A DNA stretch of 64,000 nucleotides, taken from assembly GCF_027533845.1 (NCBI RefSeq), contig NZ_JAPZVN010000007.1, positions 124,001 through 188,000 of the forward strand, written 5' to 3'. The translations under genes were made by a program, and so were the position numbers. Below, piece by piece: positions 17,162-25,951 of the stretch. The stretch is from Streptomyces sp. RPT161 (GTDB taxonomy: Bacteria > Actinomycetota > Actinomycetes > Streptomycetales > Streptomycetaceae). Under the pieces are notes generated by a model, which worked only from the letters and a program-made list of their open reading frames with translations, searched no databases and was not told the DNA's origin. Each line of letters begins with the position of its first letter. Positions within the stretch are counted from its first letter, which is position 1.

Positions 17162-17245
17162 TCAGCAGCCGCGACGACACGCGGAGGAGGCTACCCGCAG
17201 CAGGTCGATGTGACCGCGCGTGGTGAGCAGGGCTGAACGCGACAT
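17162..17245 (-). CDS. Leaderless Cys-containing leader peptide of the ssu operon
   Basis: A 27-residue ORF that starts MSRSALLTTRGH and ends LLRVASSACRRGC. It has the pattern (R..H.DLLRV.S..CR) of the putative leader peptides found before sulfur assimilation operons in Streptomyces, with Cys at 23 and at the last position, 27. No ribosome site precedes ATG 17245; a promoter-like TTGACC-N19-TACGTT ends seven bases before it, so the mRNA probably starts at the ATG. It likely senses cysteine supply by ribosome pausing. Confidence 0.85.
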   Translation of the reverse strand: MSRSALLTTRGHIDLLRVASSACRRGC

Positions 17246-17252
17246 GCCGGAG

Positions 17253-17283
17253 AACGTAGCAGAGAGGGTCGGCCGACGGTCAA
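17253..17283 (-). promoter_or_regulatory. Probable promoter of the ssu leader and operon
   Basis: On the minus strand, TTGACC (17283-17278) and TACGTT (17258-17253) are separated by 19 bases. The -10 element ends seven bases before the leader-peptide ATG, so transcription would start at or next to the start codon, giving a leaderless mRNA. Spacing is one base longer than the usual maximum. Confidence 0.5.
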
Positions 17284-17337
17284 TGGTGTCTCGGCAGTTG
17301 GACGTCGCGTCCCATCAAGTGACGTTGCGGTGAGGAG

Positions 17338-17835
17338 CTACGCGTTGGACGCGGGGGTGACGTTGGCTGCGCCTCGCCCGATGGACTCCACCAGGGGCAG
17401 CGTCCGTTGCGGAACGCGTTCGCGCAGCACCACCTCGGTACGGGTGCGCACCACCCCCGGCATGCGGATGACCTGCTGGATCACATCCTCCAGATGCGCG
17501 TTGTCGCGGGCCGCGACCCGGGTCAGCAGATCGCCGCCGCCGGTGATCGAGAAGACCTCGATGATCTCCGGGATGTCCGCCAGCCGTGTGCCGACGTCGT
17601 CGAGATGCCCCTGGGTGACCTCGATGTGCACGAACGCCAGCACCGGGTGGCCGAGCGCGGCGAGCGAGAGCCGGGCGCCGTAGCCGGTGATCACCCCCTC
17701 CCGCTCCAGTCGGTCCAGCCGCGCCTGGAGCGTTCCACGGGCGATCCCCAGGATCCGGGCGTACTCGCGCACGCTGGTGCGCGGCTGTTCCAGCAGCAGC
17801 CGCAGGATCCTGGCGTCCAGCGCGTCCACGGGCAT
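17338..17835 (-). CDS. Lrp/AsnC-family regulator
   Basis: A 165-residue regulator: N-terminal HTH (LDARILRLLLEQPRTSVREY, ILGIARGTLQARLDRLEREG) and C-terminal RAM ligand domain (VLAFVHIEVTQGHLDDV, EVFSITGGGDLLTRVAA). ATG 17835 begins MPVDALDARIL. It is divergent from a FUSC-type exporter at 18131, which may be its target; many Lrp proteins control such exporters in response to amino acids. Confidence 0.92.
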   Translation of the reverse strand: MPVDALDARILRLLLEQPRTSVREYARILGIARGTLQARLDRLEREGVITGYGARLSLAALGHPVLAFVHIEVTQGHLDDVGTRLADIPEIIEVFSITGGGDLLTRVAARDNAHLEDVIQQVIRMPGVVRTRTEVVLRERVPQRTLPLVESIGRGAANVTPASNA

Positions 17836-18130
17836 GGGCCAGCGGCCTCCTCACGGTCGGCGAAACAGCGCTTCGACTGTACCAATGGCATACTCCTGAC
17901 GGGATCACTTGAGCCGTCGGGGCTGGGGATGCTTTCCTGGCTGTATCGATGGCGTTGCGCTGGGCAGCGACAGCATGGCGACGAGGCCGCTGTCTCCCCC
18001 GCACCGCCGAGTCCCATGCCTTTTCGACCCTGCCGTGAGGGCCGCGCACCGGCGCGCGGACCCCGACCCGGCCGTCCTTGCGGCCGAACACGTGCGGCAG
18101 TGCACTGATGACCTTGGGGGGAAGCCACCG

Positions 18131-19621
18131 GTGAAGAGGATGTTCGTCGCACCCGACCCGGATCTGGCGCGGCTGCGTTTCGCCGCGCGGGCGGTCGCGG
18201 GAGTCGCCGTCGCCGTGGCCGCGATCGGGTTCGCGGGGCTGCCGCTGCCCGCGGTCGTCGCGGGTGGACTGGCCGCGATGCTGGCACTGTTCACCGTGGC
18301 CGATCCCCGGGTGCCGCAGCAGGTGGTGACCACCGCTCTGCTGCCGGTGGCCGGATACCCCGTACTGGCCCTGGCGGCCTGGCTGCATCCGTATGTGTTC
18401 GCGCGGGACGTGGCCTTCCTCGCTGTGGTCTTCGCCGGGGCGTACGCGCGCCGCTGGGGGACGCGCGGGCACGCGCTCGGCGTCTTCGCGTTCATGATGT
18501 TCTTCGCCGCCCAGTTCCTGCGCGCCGGACCGGTGCTGCTGCCCGAGCTGTACGCGGCGCTCACCATCGGGCTCGGCGCCGCGGCACTCGTCCGGTTCGG
18601 GCTGTGGTGCTACGAGCGGCGTACGCCGGTGCCGCACACCGTCACGCCGCCCGAGCAGCCCGCTGGGCTGCGCAGGCCCACCACCCGGCAGGCGTTCCAG
18701 GCGGTGGCGGCGGCGGCGTTCGCGGTGATCGGTGGTGAACTGCTGTCGCAGGACCGCTGGTACTGGGCGGTCGGTGCGGCCTGGTGGATCTTCGTCAACA
18801 CCGCGTCGCGTGGCGAGACGCTGGTGCGCGGATTCCGACGCGTACTGGGCACCGTCATCGGCATCGTGGCGGGCCTGGGCATCGCACTGCCGGTCAACGG
18901 CGCTCCGGTGCCCACGGCGGTGCTGGTCGGCGTGTGCGTCTTCGGGATCTTCTACACGGCGGCCGTCTCCTACAGCTGGATGATGTTCTTCGTGACGGTC
19001 CTGGCCGGACTCCTTTACGGGCTGCTGGGCGTGCTGCACCCCGGGCTGCTGGTGCTGCGGCTTGAGGAGACGGCGGTCGGGGCGGTGGGCGCGCTGCTCG
19101 CGGTGCTGCTGGTGCTGCCGGTGACCACGCACGCGACCACCGACGCGTGGATCCAGCGCGCTCTGCACGCGGTGCGGGACGCCACGGGTGCGGCGGCGCG
19201 GCACATCGGGGGTGCCGAGCAGTCGCTGGAGCGGCACGTCGAGGAACTCGACGCGCTGCTCGGACGGGTGCGGGTATCGCTGGCACCGCTGGTCCACCCG
19301 CTCAGCCCGCTGCGGTCCCGCAGGGCGCGGGCGACGCGGGTGCTGGCGCTGCTGGACGACTGCGTGCGGCAGGTACGGGGGCTGGCGGAGGTCGTGGCGC
19401 ATCCGCACGCCTCGCACGACCAGCGGCTGCTCGCGGCGTGCGGGCGCGTCGAGGCGGCGGTGCAGCGGCTGGTCGCGCGGGGTCCTGAACCGCTCACGGT
19501 TCCAGACACCGTGCCGTCGGGCGACGGCTCCGTGGTGGAGCGGGCGTTGGCCCATGTGCACGGGCTTGAGCGGTCATTGGCGGAGCTTGACGGCCATCTG
19601 CGGGAGCCGGTGCCCGCGTAG
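18131..19621 (+). CDS. FUSC-family membrane protein, putative aromatic acid exporter
   Basis: About 496 residues with two hydrophobic blocks. The first (residues 20-170) has five to six segments; the second (about 215-340) carries the FUSC_2 features QDRWYWAVGAAWWIFVNTASRGETLVRGFRRVLGTVIG (first half of the domain motif) and SYSWMMFFVTVLAGLLYGLLG. A cytosolic helical tail follows. Related proteins export aromatic carboxylates or fusaric acid. I start at GTG 18131 because GGGGGGAAG lies about 8 bases upstream; the frame is open further back but with no conserved sequence. Confidence 0.87.
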   Translation: MKRMFVAPDPDLARLRFAARAVAGVAVAVAAIGFAGLPLPAVVAGGLAAMLALFTVADPRVPQQVVTTALLPVAGYPVLALAAWLHPYVFARDVAFLAVVFAGAYARRWGTRGHALGVFAFMMFFAAQFLRAGPVLLPELYAALTIGLGAAALVRFGLWCYERRTPVPHTVTPPEQPAGLRRPTTRQAFQAVAAAAFAVIGGELLSQDRWYWAVGAAWWIFVNTASRGETLVRGFRRVLGTVIGIVAGLGIALPVNGAPVPTAVLVGVCVFGIFYTAAVSYSWMMFFVTVLAGLLYGLLGVLHPGLLVLRLEETAVGAVGALLAVLLVLPVTTHATTDAWIQRALHAVRDATGAAARHIGGAEQSLERHVEELDALLGRVRVSLAPLVHPLSPLRSRRARATRVLALLDDCVRQVRGLAEVVAHPHASHDQRLLAACGRVEAAVQRLVARGPEPLTVPDTVPSGDGSVVERALAHVHGLERSLAELDGHLREPVPA

Positions 19622-19776
19622 CGCCGTCCTGGCTGGTCTGGCACTTCCGGTGTGCGCCCTTGTGGTCGCCAGCCGTCGAGGCGGGATTCGTTTGGCGGGC
19701 CTGCCCCCGATCGCCCCGGGTCGACCGCGCTATAGCGTTGCCGGGGTAGTGACCTGGCGGCGGATGGGAGTTGGAT

Positions 19777-20817
19777 GTGGCAGACGTGCGGCGCGCGTAC
19801 ATCGGATCGTTCACCTCGGCGGGCGGGTACGGGATCACCACCGCCACGGTGGATCCCGACACGGGCAAGCTCACCGAGTCAGGGCGTACGGACGCCGTGG
19901 CCGACCCGTCGTTCCTGGCGCTGTCACCGGACACGACCGTGCTCTACACGGTCAGCGAGCGCCCCGAGCACGGCGGCGCCGCCGCGTTCTCGCTCACGGA
20001 CCCGGACGCCCCCGCGCAGTTGGGCGCGACCGTGCCCGTGGGTGGGGGCGCCCCAACCCACCTGTGCCTGGCGGCAGGCCACCTCCTCACCGCCAACTAC
20101 GCCTCCGGCAGCGTCAGCGCGCTCCCCGTGGGCCCGGACGGCGCGCTCGGCGCGCCGCGCCACGTAATCCAGCACACCGGCAGTGGGCCGAACCGGGAGC
20201 GGCAGGAGGCACCGCACGCCCACGCGGTGCTGCCGGACCCCAGCGGCCGTTGGGTGCTCTCCGTCGACCTCGGGACTGACTCGGTACGGGTCTGCGCTCT
20301 CGACAATGTCAGCGGCGAACTGGGCGTACACCACGAGACGGTGCTGCGCGCGGGCAGCGGGCCGCGCCATCTCGTCTTCCATCCGGGCGGCCACCGGGCC
20401 TATGTCGTCAACGAGTTGGAGTCCTCAGTCACCGTCCTGGCCTGGGACGCGCAGACGGGTGTGCTGACGCCGCTCGGTTCGACGGCGACGCTGCCCAAGG
20501 ATGCGGCGGACCAGCCCAACTACCCGTCCGAGGTGGTCATCTCACCGGACGCACGGTTCATCTGGGTGGCCAACCGGGGCCACGACAGCATCGCCGTGCT
20601 GTCCGTCGACGGCGACCGGCTGGAACTGCTCGGCACCCACCCCTGCGGCGGCCACTGGCCCCGCCACCTCACCCTTGACCCCGAGGGGCGGCGTCTCTAT
20701 GTGGCCAACGAGCGCTCTGGGGACGTCACCTGGTTCGACCTGGAGCAGGCCACCGGCCGCCCGCGGCGCACCGGCTCACTACCGGTTCCCGCCGCCTCCT
20801 GCGTCGTCTTCGGCTGA
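19777..20817 (+). CDS. Lactonase-family beta-propeller (6-phosphogluconolactonase-like)
   Basis: A 346-residue seven-bladed propeller of the Lactonase (PF10282 type) family. Typical segments are RRAYIGSFTSAGG at the start, PHAHAVLPDPSGRWVLSVDLGTD, GPRHLVFHPGGHRAYVVNELESSVT, and GHWPRHLTLDPEGRRLYVANERSGDV. The E. coli relative is the cytosolic 6-phosphogluconolactonase; substrate here is not proven. GTG 19777 has GGGAG six bases upstream, and I prefer it to the TTG at 19771. A strong terminator follows. Confidence 0.88.
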   Translation: MADVRRAYIGSFTSAGGYGITTATVDPDTGKLTESGRTDAVADPSFLALSPDTTVLYTVSERPEHGGAAAFSLTDPDAPAQLGATVPVGGGAPTHLCLAAGHLLTANYASGSVSALPVGPDGALGAPRHVIQHTGSGPNRERQEAPHAHAVLPDPSGRWVLSVDLGTDSVRVCALDNVSGELGVHHETVLRAGSGPRHLVFHPGGHRAYVVNELESSVTVLAWDAQTGVLTPLGSTATLPKDAADQPNYPSEVVISPDARFIWVANRGHDSIAVLSVDGDRLELLGTHPCGGHWPRHLTLDPEGRRLYVANERSGDVTWFDLEQATGRPRRTGSLPVPAASCVVFG

Positions 20818-20821
20818 GGCG

Positions 20822-20861
20822 CCTGGTGGGGCCGCCGGAGTTGGACCGCGACCCCACCAGG
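20822..20861. terminator. Bidirectional terminator hairpin
   Basis: CCTGGTGGGG (20822-20831) and CCCCACCAGG (20852-20861) form a perfect 10-base stem with a 20-base loop between convergent genes, the lactonase and the CbiX-like gene. No T-run, as usual in actinomycetes. Confidence 0.8.
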
Positions 20862-20872
20862 ACGGCCGAGCG

Positions 20873-21760
20873 CTAGCGCAGCGGGGCGCCCTGGGGCTGC
20901 TGCGGCGCGATGCCGATGGCCGTCGTGTACTTGGCGAGCACGAGCTTGCCGACGGTGGGATACGGGCCGAGCGCCTCGGCAGCCGAGCACTCCACGGCCT
21001 CGGTCGCCTTCTCCAGCAGGCCGGAGGGCAGTTCGGGGCCGATCAGGCAGGGTGCGATGGCCAGGCGGGCGGAGCCGGAGGAGCGCAGTTGCTCGGCGGT
21101 GCGCTCGATCGCGCCGTCCATGTCGAGACCCGCCGCCAGCACCGGCACGGCCAGCCGGGCGGCCAGCAGCAGTCCCGTGACACCCGCGGCCTGAACCGCC
21201 TCCTCGCCGCCGACGGTGGCCAGGATGATGCCGTCGGCCGCCGTGGCGACGGTGAACAGCCGGGCACGGTCGGCGCGCGCCAGACCGGCCTCCGACAGCC
21301 GCACGTGCAGGGCCTCCGCGAGCAGCGGGTGCGGGCCGAGCGCGTCGGTCAGATCGGCGCGGACTCCGCTGTCCGCGATGGCCTGGCGTATGTGCCCCAG
21401 TACGGTCTCGTCGGGACTGGCCAGCAGCGGCACCACCACGGCGGCGACCTGGTCCTCCGCGGCCCCCTCGGCGCGCGACTTCGCCAGTACCTCCGTCAGC
21501 GACGGGTACTCGGCGTCCTCCGCGCCGCCTTCTATGTAGCCGACCACGGGGTTGAGCCCCGAAAGCTCCCAACGGGCGATGCTGACGATCTCGTCCACGA
21601 GAGCGCGGACCGCGGCCGAGGGCGTGCCGGGAACGGCCAGGACCAGCGGCGGCGCGTCCTGCGGGGCGGACAGGGTCTCGGGCCTGCGGTGCCGACCGGG
21701 CTGACGTGGACGCGGCATTCGTACGGGCAGACCGGGTGCGGGGCCAGTGGCTGAGCTCAT
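20873..21760 (-). CDS. CbiX/SirB-like protein lacking the N-terminal His
   Basis: A 295-residue protein annotated in Streptomyces as sirohydrochlorin chelatase-like. It has two repeated CbiX-type halves: LVLAVPGTPSAAVRALVDEI with VAAVVVPLLASPDETVLGHI, and TVGGEEAVQAAGVTGLLLAARL. True chelatases begin (A)HGSRDP; here that His is replaced (AVPGTPSAA), so metal insertion is unlikely as such. ATG 21760 begins MSSATGPAPGLPVRMPRPRQ, which matches the proline-rich lead of the streptomycete family as I remember it. Function unknown. Confidence 0.75.
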   Translation of the reverse strand: MSSATGPAPGLPVRMPRPRQPGRHRRPETLSAPQDAPPLVLAVPGTPSAAVRALVDEIVSIARWELSGLNPVVGYIEGGAEDAEYPSLTEVLAKSRAEGAAEDQVAAVVVPLLASPDETVLGHIRQAIADSGVRADLTDALGPHPLLAEALHVRLSEAGLARADRARLFTVATAADGIILATVGGEEAVQAAGVTGLLLAARLAVPVLAAGLDMDGAIERTAEQLRSSGSARLAIAPCLIGPELPSGLLEKATEAVECSAAEALGPYPTVGKLVLAKYTTAIGIAPQQPQGAPLR

Positions 21761-21945
21761 GGCGTCGCATGCTAACGGTTCACCGGGGCGGGCCGCGCGG
21801 TCGGGTGACGCCATCGGCCCTCCCGTCATGGTATGTCTGTTTGGCGGCCTTACCTCGCTGATCTGGGGAAATGCCGTTAACCGGCGGGGTGGTTTGAGAC
21901 GCTTCACGGCGCTTGACGGGCAGGCGACGGTTAACGGGGTCGCCA

Positions 21946-22941
21946 TCAGTCGACGGCGAGCAGTGTCCCGTCGACGGGCAGCGGCAGTTCGTCGCGGGAC
22001 AGTGCCGCGGCGATCCGCAGCGCACCGTGCAGCGGCTCGCTCTCGGCCGCCAACAGCTCGGCCCCCGGCAGCAGTTGGGGGGCCTGCGCCCGCAACGGGC
22101 CCAGCAGCGGCTCGCCTACGTTGAACAGGCCGCCGGTAAGGGCCACTTCACCGGCCTGCGGGTCGGGCCGAACGGCGGCGGCCGCCTCCAGGATGTGCCG
22201 GGAGGCCGCCCGCAGAATGCCCGCCGCCACCAGGTCGTCCTGCGCGCAACGAGCAACCTCCGGCGCGAACGAGGCCAGTACCGCGGCCCGGTCGTCGCGC
22301 GGGTACAGCCGCCCCGGCAGTGTCGGCGCCGGGCCGAACACGGCCTGCGCCCGGGCCAGTAGCGCGGCCGAACCGCCCGTACGCCCGTCATACGCGCGCA
22401 GCGCCGCATCGAGCCCGGCCCGGCCGATCCACGCACCGCTGCCGCAGTCACCGAGCAGGTGCCCCCAGCCGTCCGCGCGCCGCCAACCGGAGCCGTCCAG
22501 CCCGGTGCCCAGCGCGATCAATCCGGTGCCGGCCGCGACCACCACGCCGGCGCGCATGCCCAGCGCCCCCGCGTAGGCCGTCACCGCGTCCGCCGCGAGC
22601 GCCAGCCGTGGCACCCCGAACTCGGCGCGCAGCGCGCCCGGAAGCCGGTCGCGCAGGTCAGCGCCGAGCGAAGCCATCCCGGCCGCCCCCACACAGGCGG
22701 CCACCACCTCGCCGCGCCCCGCGAAGTCCCTGAGCACGGGGGCCACTTGGGCCAGCAGATGGCCGGCGTCGATTCCGTCAGGGCCGGTGCGCACCGGCTC
22801 CTTGGTCGCGTGGGTGAACTCCGGCGGGCACGGCTGGCCGTCGTCGGCGACGCGCGCCAGCGCGAAGCGCACCCCGGAGCCGCCGGAGTCGACGCCCAGT
22901 AGCCAGTGGTCCGCGGCCGACGGCCGCCGCCGCGCGGTCAG
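21946..22941 (-). CDS. BadF/BadG-type ATPase, N-acetylglucosamine kinase-like; probable CTG start
   Basis: About 331 residues, ASKHA fold. Phosphate-1 loop LLGVDSGGSGVRFAL, the acidic ACVGAAGMASLG, phosphate-2 loop VVAAGTGLIALGTG with GWGHLLGDCGSGAWIGRAGL, and adenosine loop VALTGGLFNVGEPLL are all present. These enzymes phosphorylate GlcNAc or related sugars. No ATG, GTG or TTG exists in frame between the upstream gene and the phosphate-1 loop. The best candidate is CTG 22941, overlapping the preceding stop by four bases (CTGA), with AGGG a few bases upstream. A frameshift artefact is the alternative. Confidence 0.85.
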   Translation of the reverse strand: MTARRRPSAADHWLLGVDSGGSGVRFALARVADDGQPCPPEFTHATKEPVRTGPDGIDAGHLLAQVAPVLRDFAGRGEVVAACVGAAGMASLGADLRDRLPGALRAEFGVPRLALAADAVTAYAGALGMRAGVVVAAGTGLIALGTGLDGSGWRRADGWGHLLGDCGSGAWIGRAGLDAALRAYDGRTGGSAALLARAQAVFGPAPTLPGRLYPRDDRAAVLASFAPEVARCAQDDLVAAGILRAASRHILEAAAAVRPDPQAGEVALTGGLFNVGEPLLGPLRAQAPQLLPGAELLAAESEPLHGALRIAAALSRDELPLPVDGTLLAVD

Positions 22942-23897
22942 TTGGTGCCCTGCTTCAGCGCGACGTCCACGGTGAGCGCCGAACCGACGACCATGCTCAG
23001 CAGCGGGTCGGGCAACGGCTGGTGGATCTGCAGGACGTAGTTGTCGGCACTGGTGAACATGGCCTTGGCCAGCCCCTGCCAGGTCTTGGTGATCCGGGCG
23101 ACCTCGGTGTCGGTGTGGTCGACGATCGCGAAGTCCCAGGCGCGGAAGTTCTCGGCCTTGATGGCACCGATCTTCTGGTCGCCCACCATGAAGGCGAAGT
23201 GGATCCTGCCGATGGCGTTCTGCTGGACGATCTCGCCGATCTGGGCGCCGTCCGCACGCTGCACGATCATCTTCGACTTGAGGAGCTTCGCGGGCCGGGT
23301 CAGGTACAGCACCGGCTGGCCGTGCGCGTCGCGCACCTCCAGGCGGTGGGTCATGAACTGGCCGTACTTGGTCAGGGCGCGGACCGCCTTCTTGGCGGCG
23401 CTCTGGCCGATCTCGGCCACCGCGCCGATCTGGTTGCCCGCCTGGTCGTAGACGCTGTACTCGTCGACCATCTCGACGAGCTTGGCCTTCTGGTTGACCA
23501 CCAGGATCGGCTCGGTGAACAGGGTGCCGCTGCCGCCCGCCGTCGGGCCGACGCCCGCCTGGTGCTGGACCTGACGCTGGATCCTGGACGGGTCGTGGAA
23601 CCCGTTGACGCCCTGCGGGGCGTTGGGCGCCTGCGGCGGCATGGCGTGCTGGGGCACGGCGTGCGGCGGTTGCGCGGGCATGGCCTGCTGCGGGGGCACG
23701 GTCTGCGGCTGCGGCGCGTGGTGGACCTGCTGCGGGGGGACGTGCGGGTGAGGCTGCTGGACCTGTTGCGGCTGGGCGGGACGGGGGTCGGCGTGGGTGT
23801 GCTCCGTCCACCGCGAACCGTCCCACCAGCGCAGCAGATTCGGTGCTCCCTGGGGGTCCGCGTACCAGCCCGCAGGGACATTCGATTGCGTGGTCAC
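22938..23897 (-). CDS. DUF2510 plus phospholipid scramblase-like (LURP-one-related) protein
   Basis: A 319-residue protein. The N-terminus is a DUF2510 domain (VPAGWYADPQGAPNLLRWWDGSRWTEHTH region, residues 7-35). A long Pro/Gln/His linker follows (residues 40-100), then a scramblase/LURP-one type domain (about 125-315) with LFTEPILVVNQKAK, DQAGNQIGAVAEIGQS and FRAWDFAIVDHTDTEVARI. Such proteins are common and cytosolic or membrane-associated in Streptomyces; function is unknown. The kinase gene follows with a four-base overlap. Confidence 0.88.
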   Translation of the reverse strand: MTTQSNVPAGWYADPQGAPNLLRWWDGSRWTEHTHADPRPAQPQQVQQPHPHVPPQQVHHAPQPQTVPPQQAMPAQPPHAVPQHAMPPQAPNAPQGVNGFHDPSRIQRQVQHQAGVGPTAGGSGTLFTEPILVVNQKAKLVEMVDEYSVYDQAGNQIGAVAEIGQSAAKKAVRALTKYGQFMTHRLEVRDAHGQPVLYLTRPAKLLKSKMIVQRADGAQIGEIVQQNAIGRIHFAFMVGDQKIGAIKAENFRAWDFAIVDHTDTEVARITKTWQGLAKAMFTSADNYVLQIHQPLPDPLLSMVVGSALTVDVALKQGTN

Positions 23898-23924
23898 GGC
23901 GGGCAGACTATCGCGGACACCTTG

Positions 23925-24602
23925 TCAGGGCAGTTGCCAGTTCACCGGATCCGCGCCCTGGCGCGCCAGCAACTCGTTGGCGCGGCTGAACGGCCGCGAG
24001 CCGAAGAAACCGCGGTCGGCCGACATGGGAGAGGGGTGCGCGGACTCGACCGCGGGCAAGCTGCCCAGCAGCGGACGGAGGTTGCGGGCGTCCCGTCCCC
24101 ACAGGATGGACACCAGCGGCTTGCCGCGGGCGGCCAGTGCCCTGATGGCCTGCTCGGTCACCTCTTCCCAGCCCTTGCCGCGGTGCGCGGCCGGTTTCCG
24201 CGGGGCGGTGGTCAGCGCCCTGTTGAGCAGCAGTACGCCGTTGCGGGTCCAGGGGGTCAGATCGCCGTTGGACGGCTGCGGCAGGCCCAGGTCGGTGCCG
24301 TACTCGCGGTAGATGTTGAGCAGACTGCCCGGCAGCGGGCGCACCTCGGGGGCCACCGAGAAGCTCAGACCCACCGCGTGACCCGGTGTGGGGTACGGGT
24401 CCTGGCCGACGATCAGCACCTTGATGTCGTCGAACGGTTGCTGGAAGGCGCGCAGCACGTTCTGTCCCGACGGTAGGTAGGTGCGTCCGGCGGCGATCTC
24501 GGCGCGCAGGAAGTCGCCCATCGCGGCGATCCGGCCCGCCACCGGCTCAAGGGCCTTCGCCCAGCCCTCTTCAACGATCTCGTGCAAAGGTCGTGCAGCC
24601 AC
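23925..24602 (-). CDS. ung: Uracil-DNA glycosylase
   Basis: A 225-residue family 1 UDG removing uracil from DNA. The catalytic water-activating loop is [22 protein letters not shown] (first half), and the leucine-intercalation loop [21 protein letters not shown] is intact. The uracil-binding Asn is in [10 protein letters not shown]. Length is standard. The start is GTG 24602 with only a weak ribosome site. Confidence 0.98.
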   Translation of the reverse strand: MAARPLHEIVEEGWAKALEPVAGRIAAMGDFLRAEIAAGRTYLPSGQNVLRAFQQPFDDIKVLIVGQDPYPTPGHAVGLSFSVAPEVRPLPGSLLNIYREYGTDLGLPQPSNGDLTPWTRNGVLLLNRALTTAPRKPAAHRGKGWEEVTEQAIRALAARGKPLVSILWGRDARNLRPLLGSLPAVESAHPSPMSADRGFFGSRPFSRANELLARQGADPVNWQLP

Positions 24603-24647
24603 GGGCAGTCACTCTACTGGCTCAAAGCGTGACGCCCCCAATCGGGC

Positions 24648-25745
24648 TCAGCCGACCACCGCCGCCCGTACGCACAGCACGTCAGGCAGGTGCGAGGCGA
24701 CCAGCCGCCAGCTGTCGCCCTCGTCGGCGCTGGCGTACACCTCGCCGTTGCGGGTGCCGAAGTAGACCCCGGCTGGGTCGTTGTCATCGGTGCGCAGGGC
24801 GTCACGGAGCACGATGCCGTAGTGGTGTTCGGTGGGCAGCCCGCCACCCAGGGCGGTCCAGCTCGCCCCGGCGTCCTCGGTGCGGTACACCCGGCAGAGG
24901 TAGTCGGGCGCGTAGCGGTCGGAGCCGTCGTTGACCGGGAAGACATAGGCGACCGAGCCACGCCGCGGATGTGTGGCGATCGGGAAGCCGAAGTCGGCGG
25001 GCAGGCCCTTGCCGATCTCGGACCACTGCGCTCCGCCGTCGTCGCTGCGGTAGACGCCGCCGTGGTTCTGCAGGAAGAGGCGGTCGGGGTCGGTCGGATC
25101 CTGCGCGATCTTGTGTACGCACTGGCCGAACTCCGGATAGTGGTCCGGCAGGAAATCAGCTCTGATGCCCGAGTTGCGCGGTTGCCAGCTAGCGCCGCCG
25201 TCCGACGAGCGGTACGCGCCGCCGGAGGACACCGCGACCATCAACGTGTCCGTGCTACGGGGGTCGGTGACGACGGTGTGCACGGCCTGGCCGCCGTAAC
25301 CGGCGCCCCAGTGCGGGCGTTGCGGGTGGTCCCACAGGCTGCGTACCAGGTCGAAGGTCTCGCCGCCGTCCTCGGAGCGGAACAGCGCGCCGGGCTCGGT
25401 TCCGGCGTACACCACCGCTGGCGCGGCGGGACCGGCTGGGTGCAGCTGCCAGACCCTCACCAGCGAGGTGCCGGTGTGCGCCGGGAACTTCACCGCCGGG
25501 CGGCTGGGTTCGTGCCAGGTCGCTCCCAGGTCGTCGGAGCGGAAGACGGACGGGCCCCAGTGTGAGCTGTCCGCCCCCGCCAGGAGACGGGGGCGGGGGC
25601 CTCTGGTGTCGATGCAGAGCGAGTAGACGGCTTGCATGGGGAAGTGCGGGCCGGTCACCTCCCACTCGGCCGCCGGCCGCGAGCGGCGGCGGCGTCCGAG
25701 GAACAGGCCCTTCTTCGTGCCCACTGCGAGTAGGACGGTTTCCAT
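24648..25745 (-). CDS. Exo-sialidase/YCF48-type beta-propeller protein
   Basis: A 365-residue repeat protein with several Asp-box (SxDxGxTW) motifs: FRSDDLGATWHE, FRSEDGGETFDL, YRSSDGGASWQP, YRSDDGGAQWSE, YRTEDAGASWTA and YASADEGDSWRL. It starts METVLLAVGTKKGLFLGRR. No signal peptide is visible, so it is likely cytosolic. The repeats identify a sialidase-like propeller fold but no catalytic sialidase residues can be assigned. Similar proteins are called WD40/YVTN or exo-alpha-sialidase in databases; the function is unknown. Confidence 0.85.
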   Translation of the reverse strand: METVLLAVGTKKGLFLGRRRRSRPAAEWEVTGPHFPMQAVYSLCIDTRGPRPRLLAGADSSHWGPSVFRSDDLGATWHEPSRPAVKFPAHTGTSLVRVWQLHPAGPAAPAVVYAGTEPGALFRSEDGGETFDLVRSLWDHPQRPHWGAGYGGQAVHTVVTDPRSTDTLMVAVSSGGAYRSSDGGASWQPRNSGIRADFLPDHYPEFGQCVHKIAQDPTDPDRLFLQNHGGVYRSDDGGAQWSEIGKGLPADFGFPIATHPRRGSVAYVFPVNDGSDRYAPDYLCRVYRTEDAGASWTALGGGLPTEHHYGIVLRDALRTDDNDPAGVYFGTRNGEVYASADEGDSWRLVASHLPDVLCVRAAVVG

Positions 25746-25951
25746 GGGGCGGCCCCCTCTGGGTGCGGGATGTGTCCTGTACCACAGAGAGTAGGGAATT
25801 CTCCCTTCCGCCCACCCGTTCGCCGCCCCCTTCGGGCGCCGTTGCGCGCTGTTCGCCACGGGTTGGGACTTTGCCCAGCCGTGGGCGAGGGCAGGCAGGG
25901 GCGGGCGGGGAAGGCCCGCCCGCCAGGTCGAACGGACGTGGAACACCTAGC

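Noticed and set aside
17315-19561. Minus-strand open frame of about 750 codons over the FUSC gene
   Set aside because: Antisense to FUSC membrane protein with clear domain features; composition is Arg/His/Gln-rich.
22942-23826. Upstream in-frame extension of the BadF kinase through the scramblase-like gene
   Set aside because: The frame is open but the residues are repetitive and unlike a protein, while the DUF2510 protein occupies the other frame.
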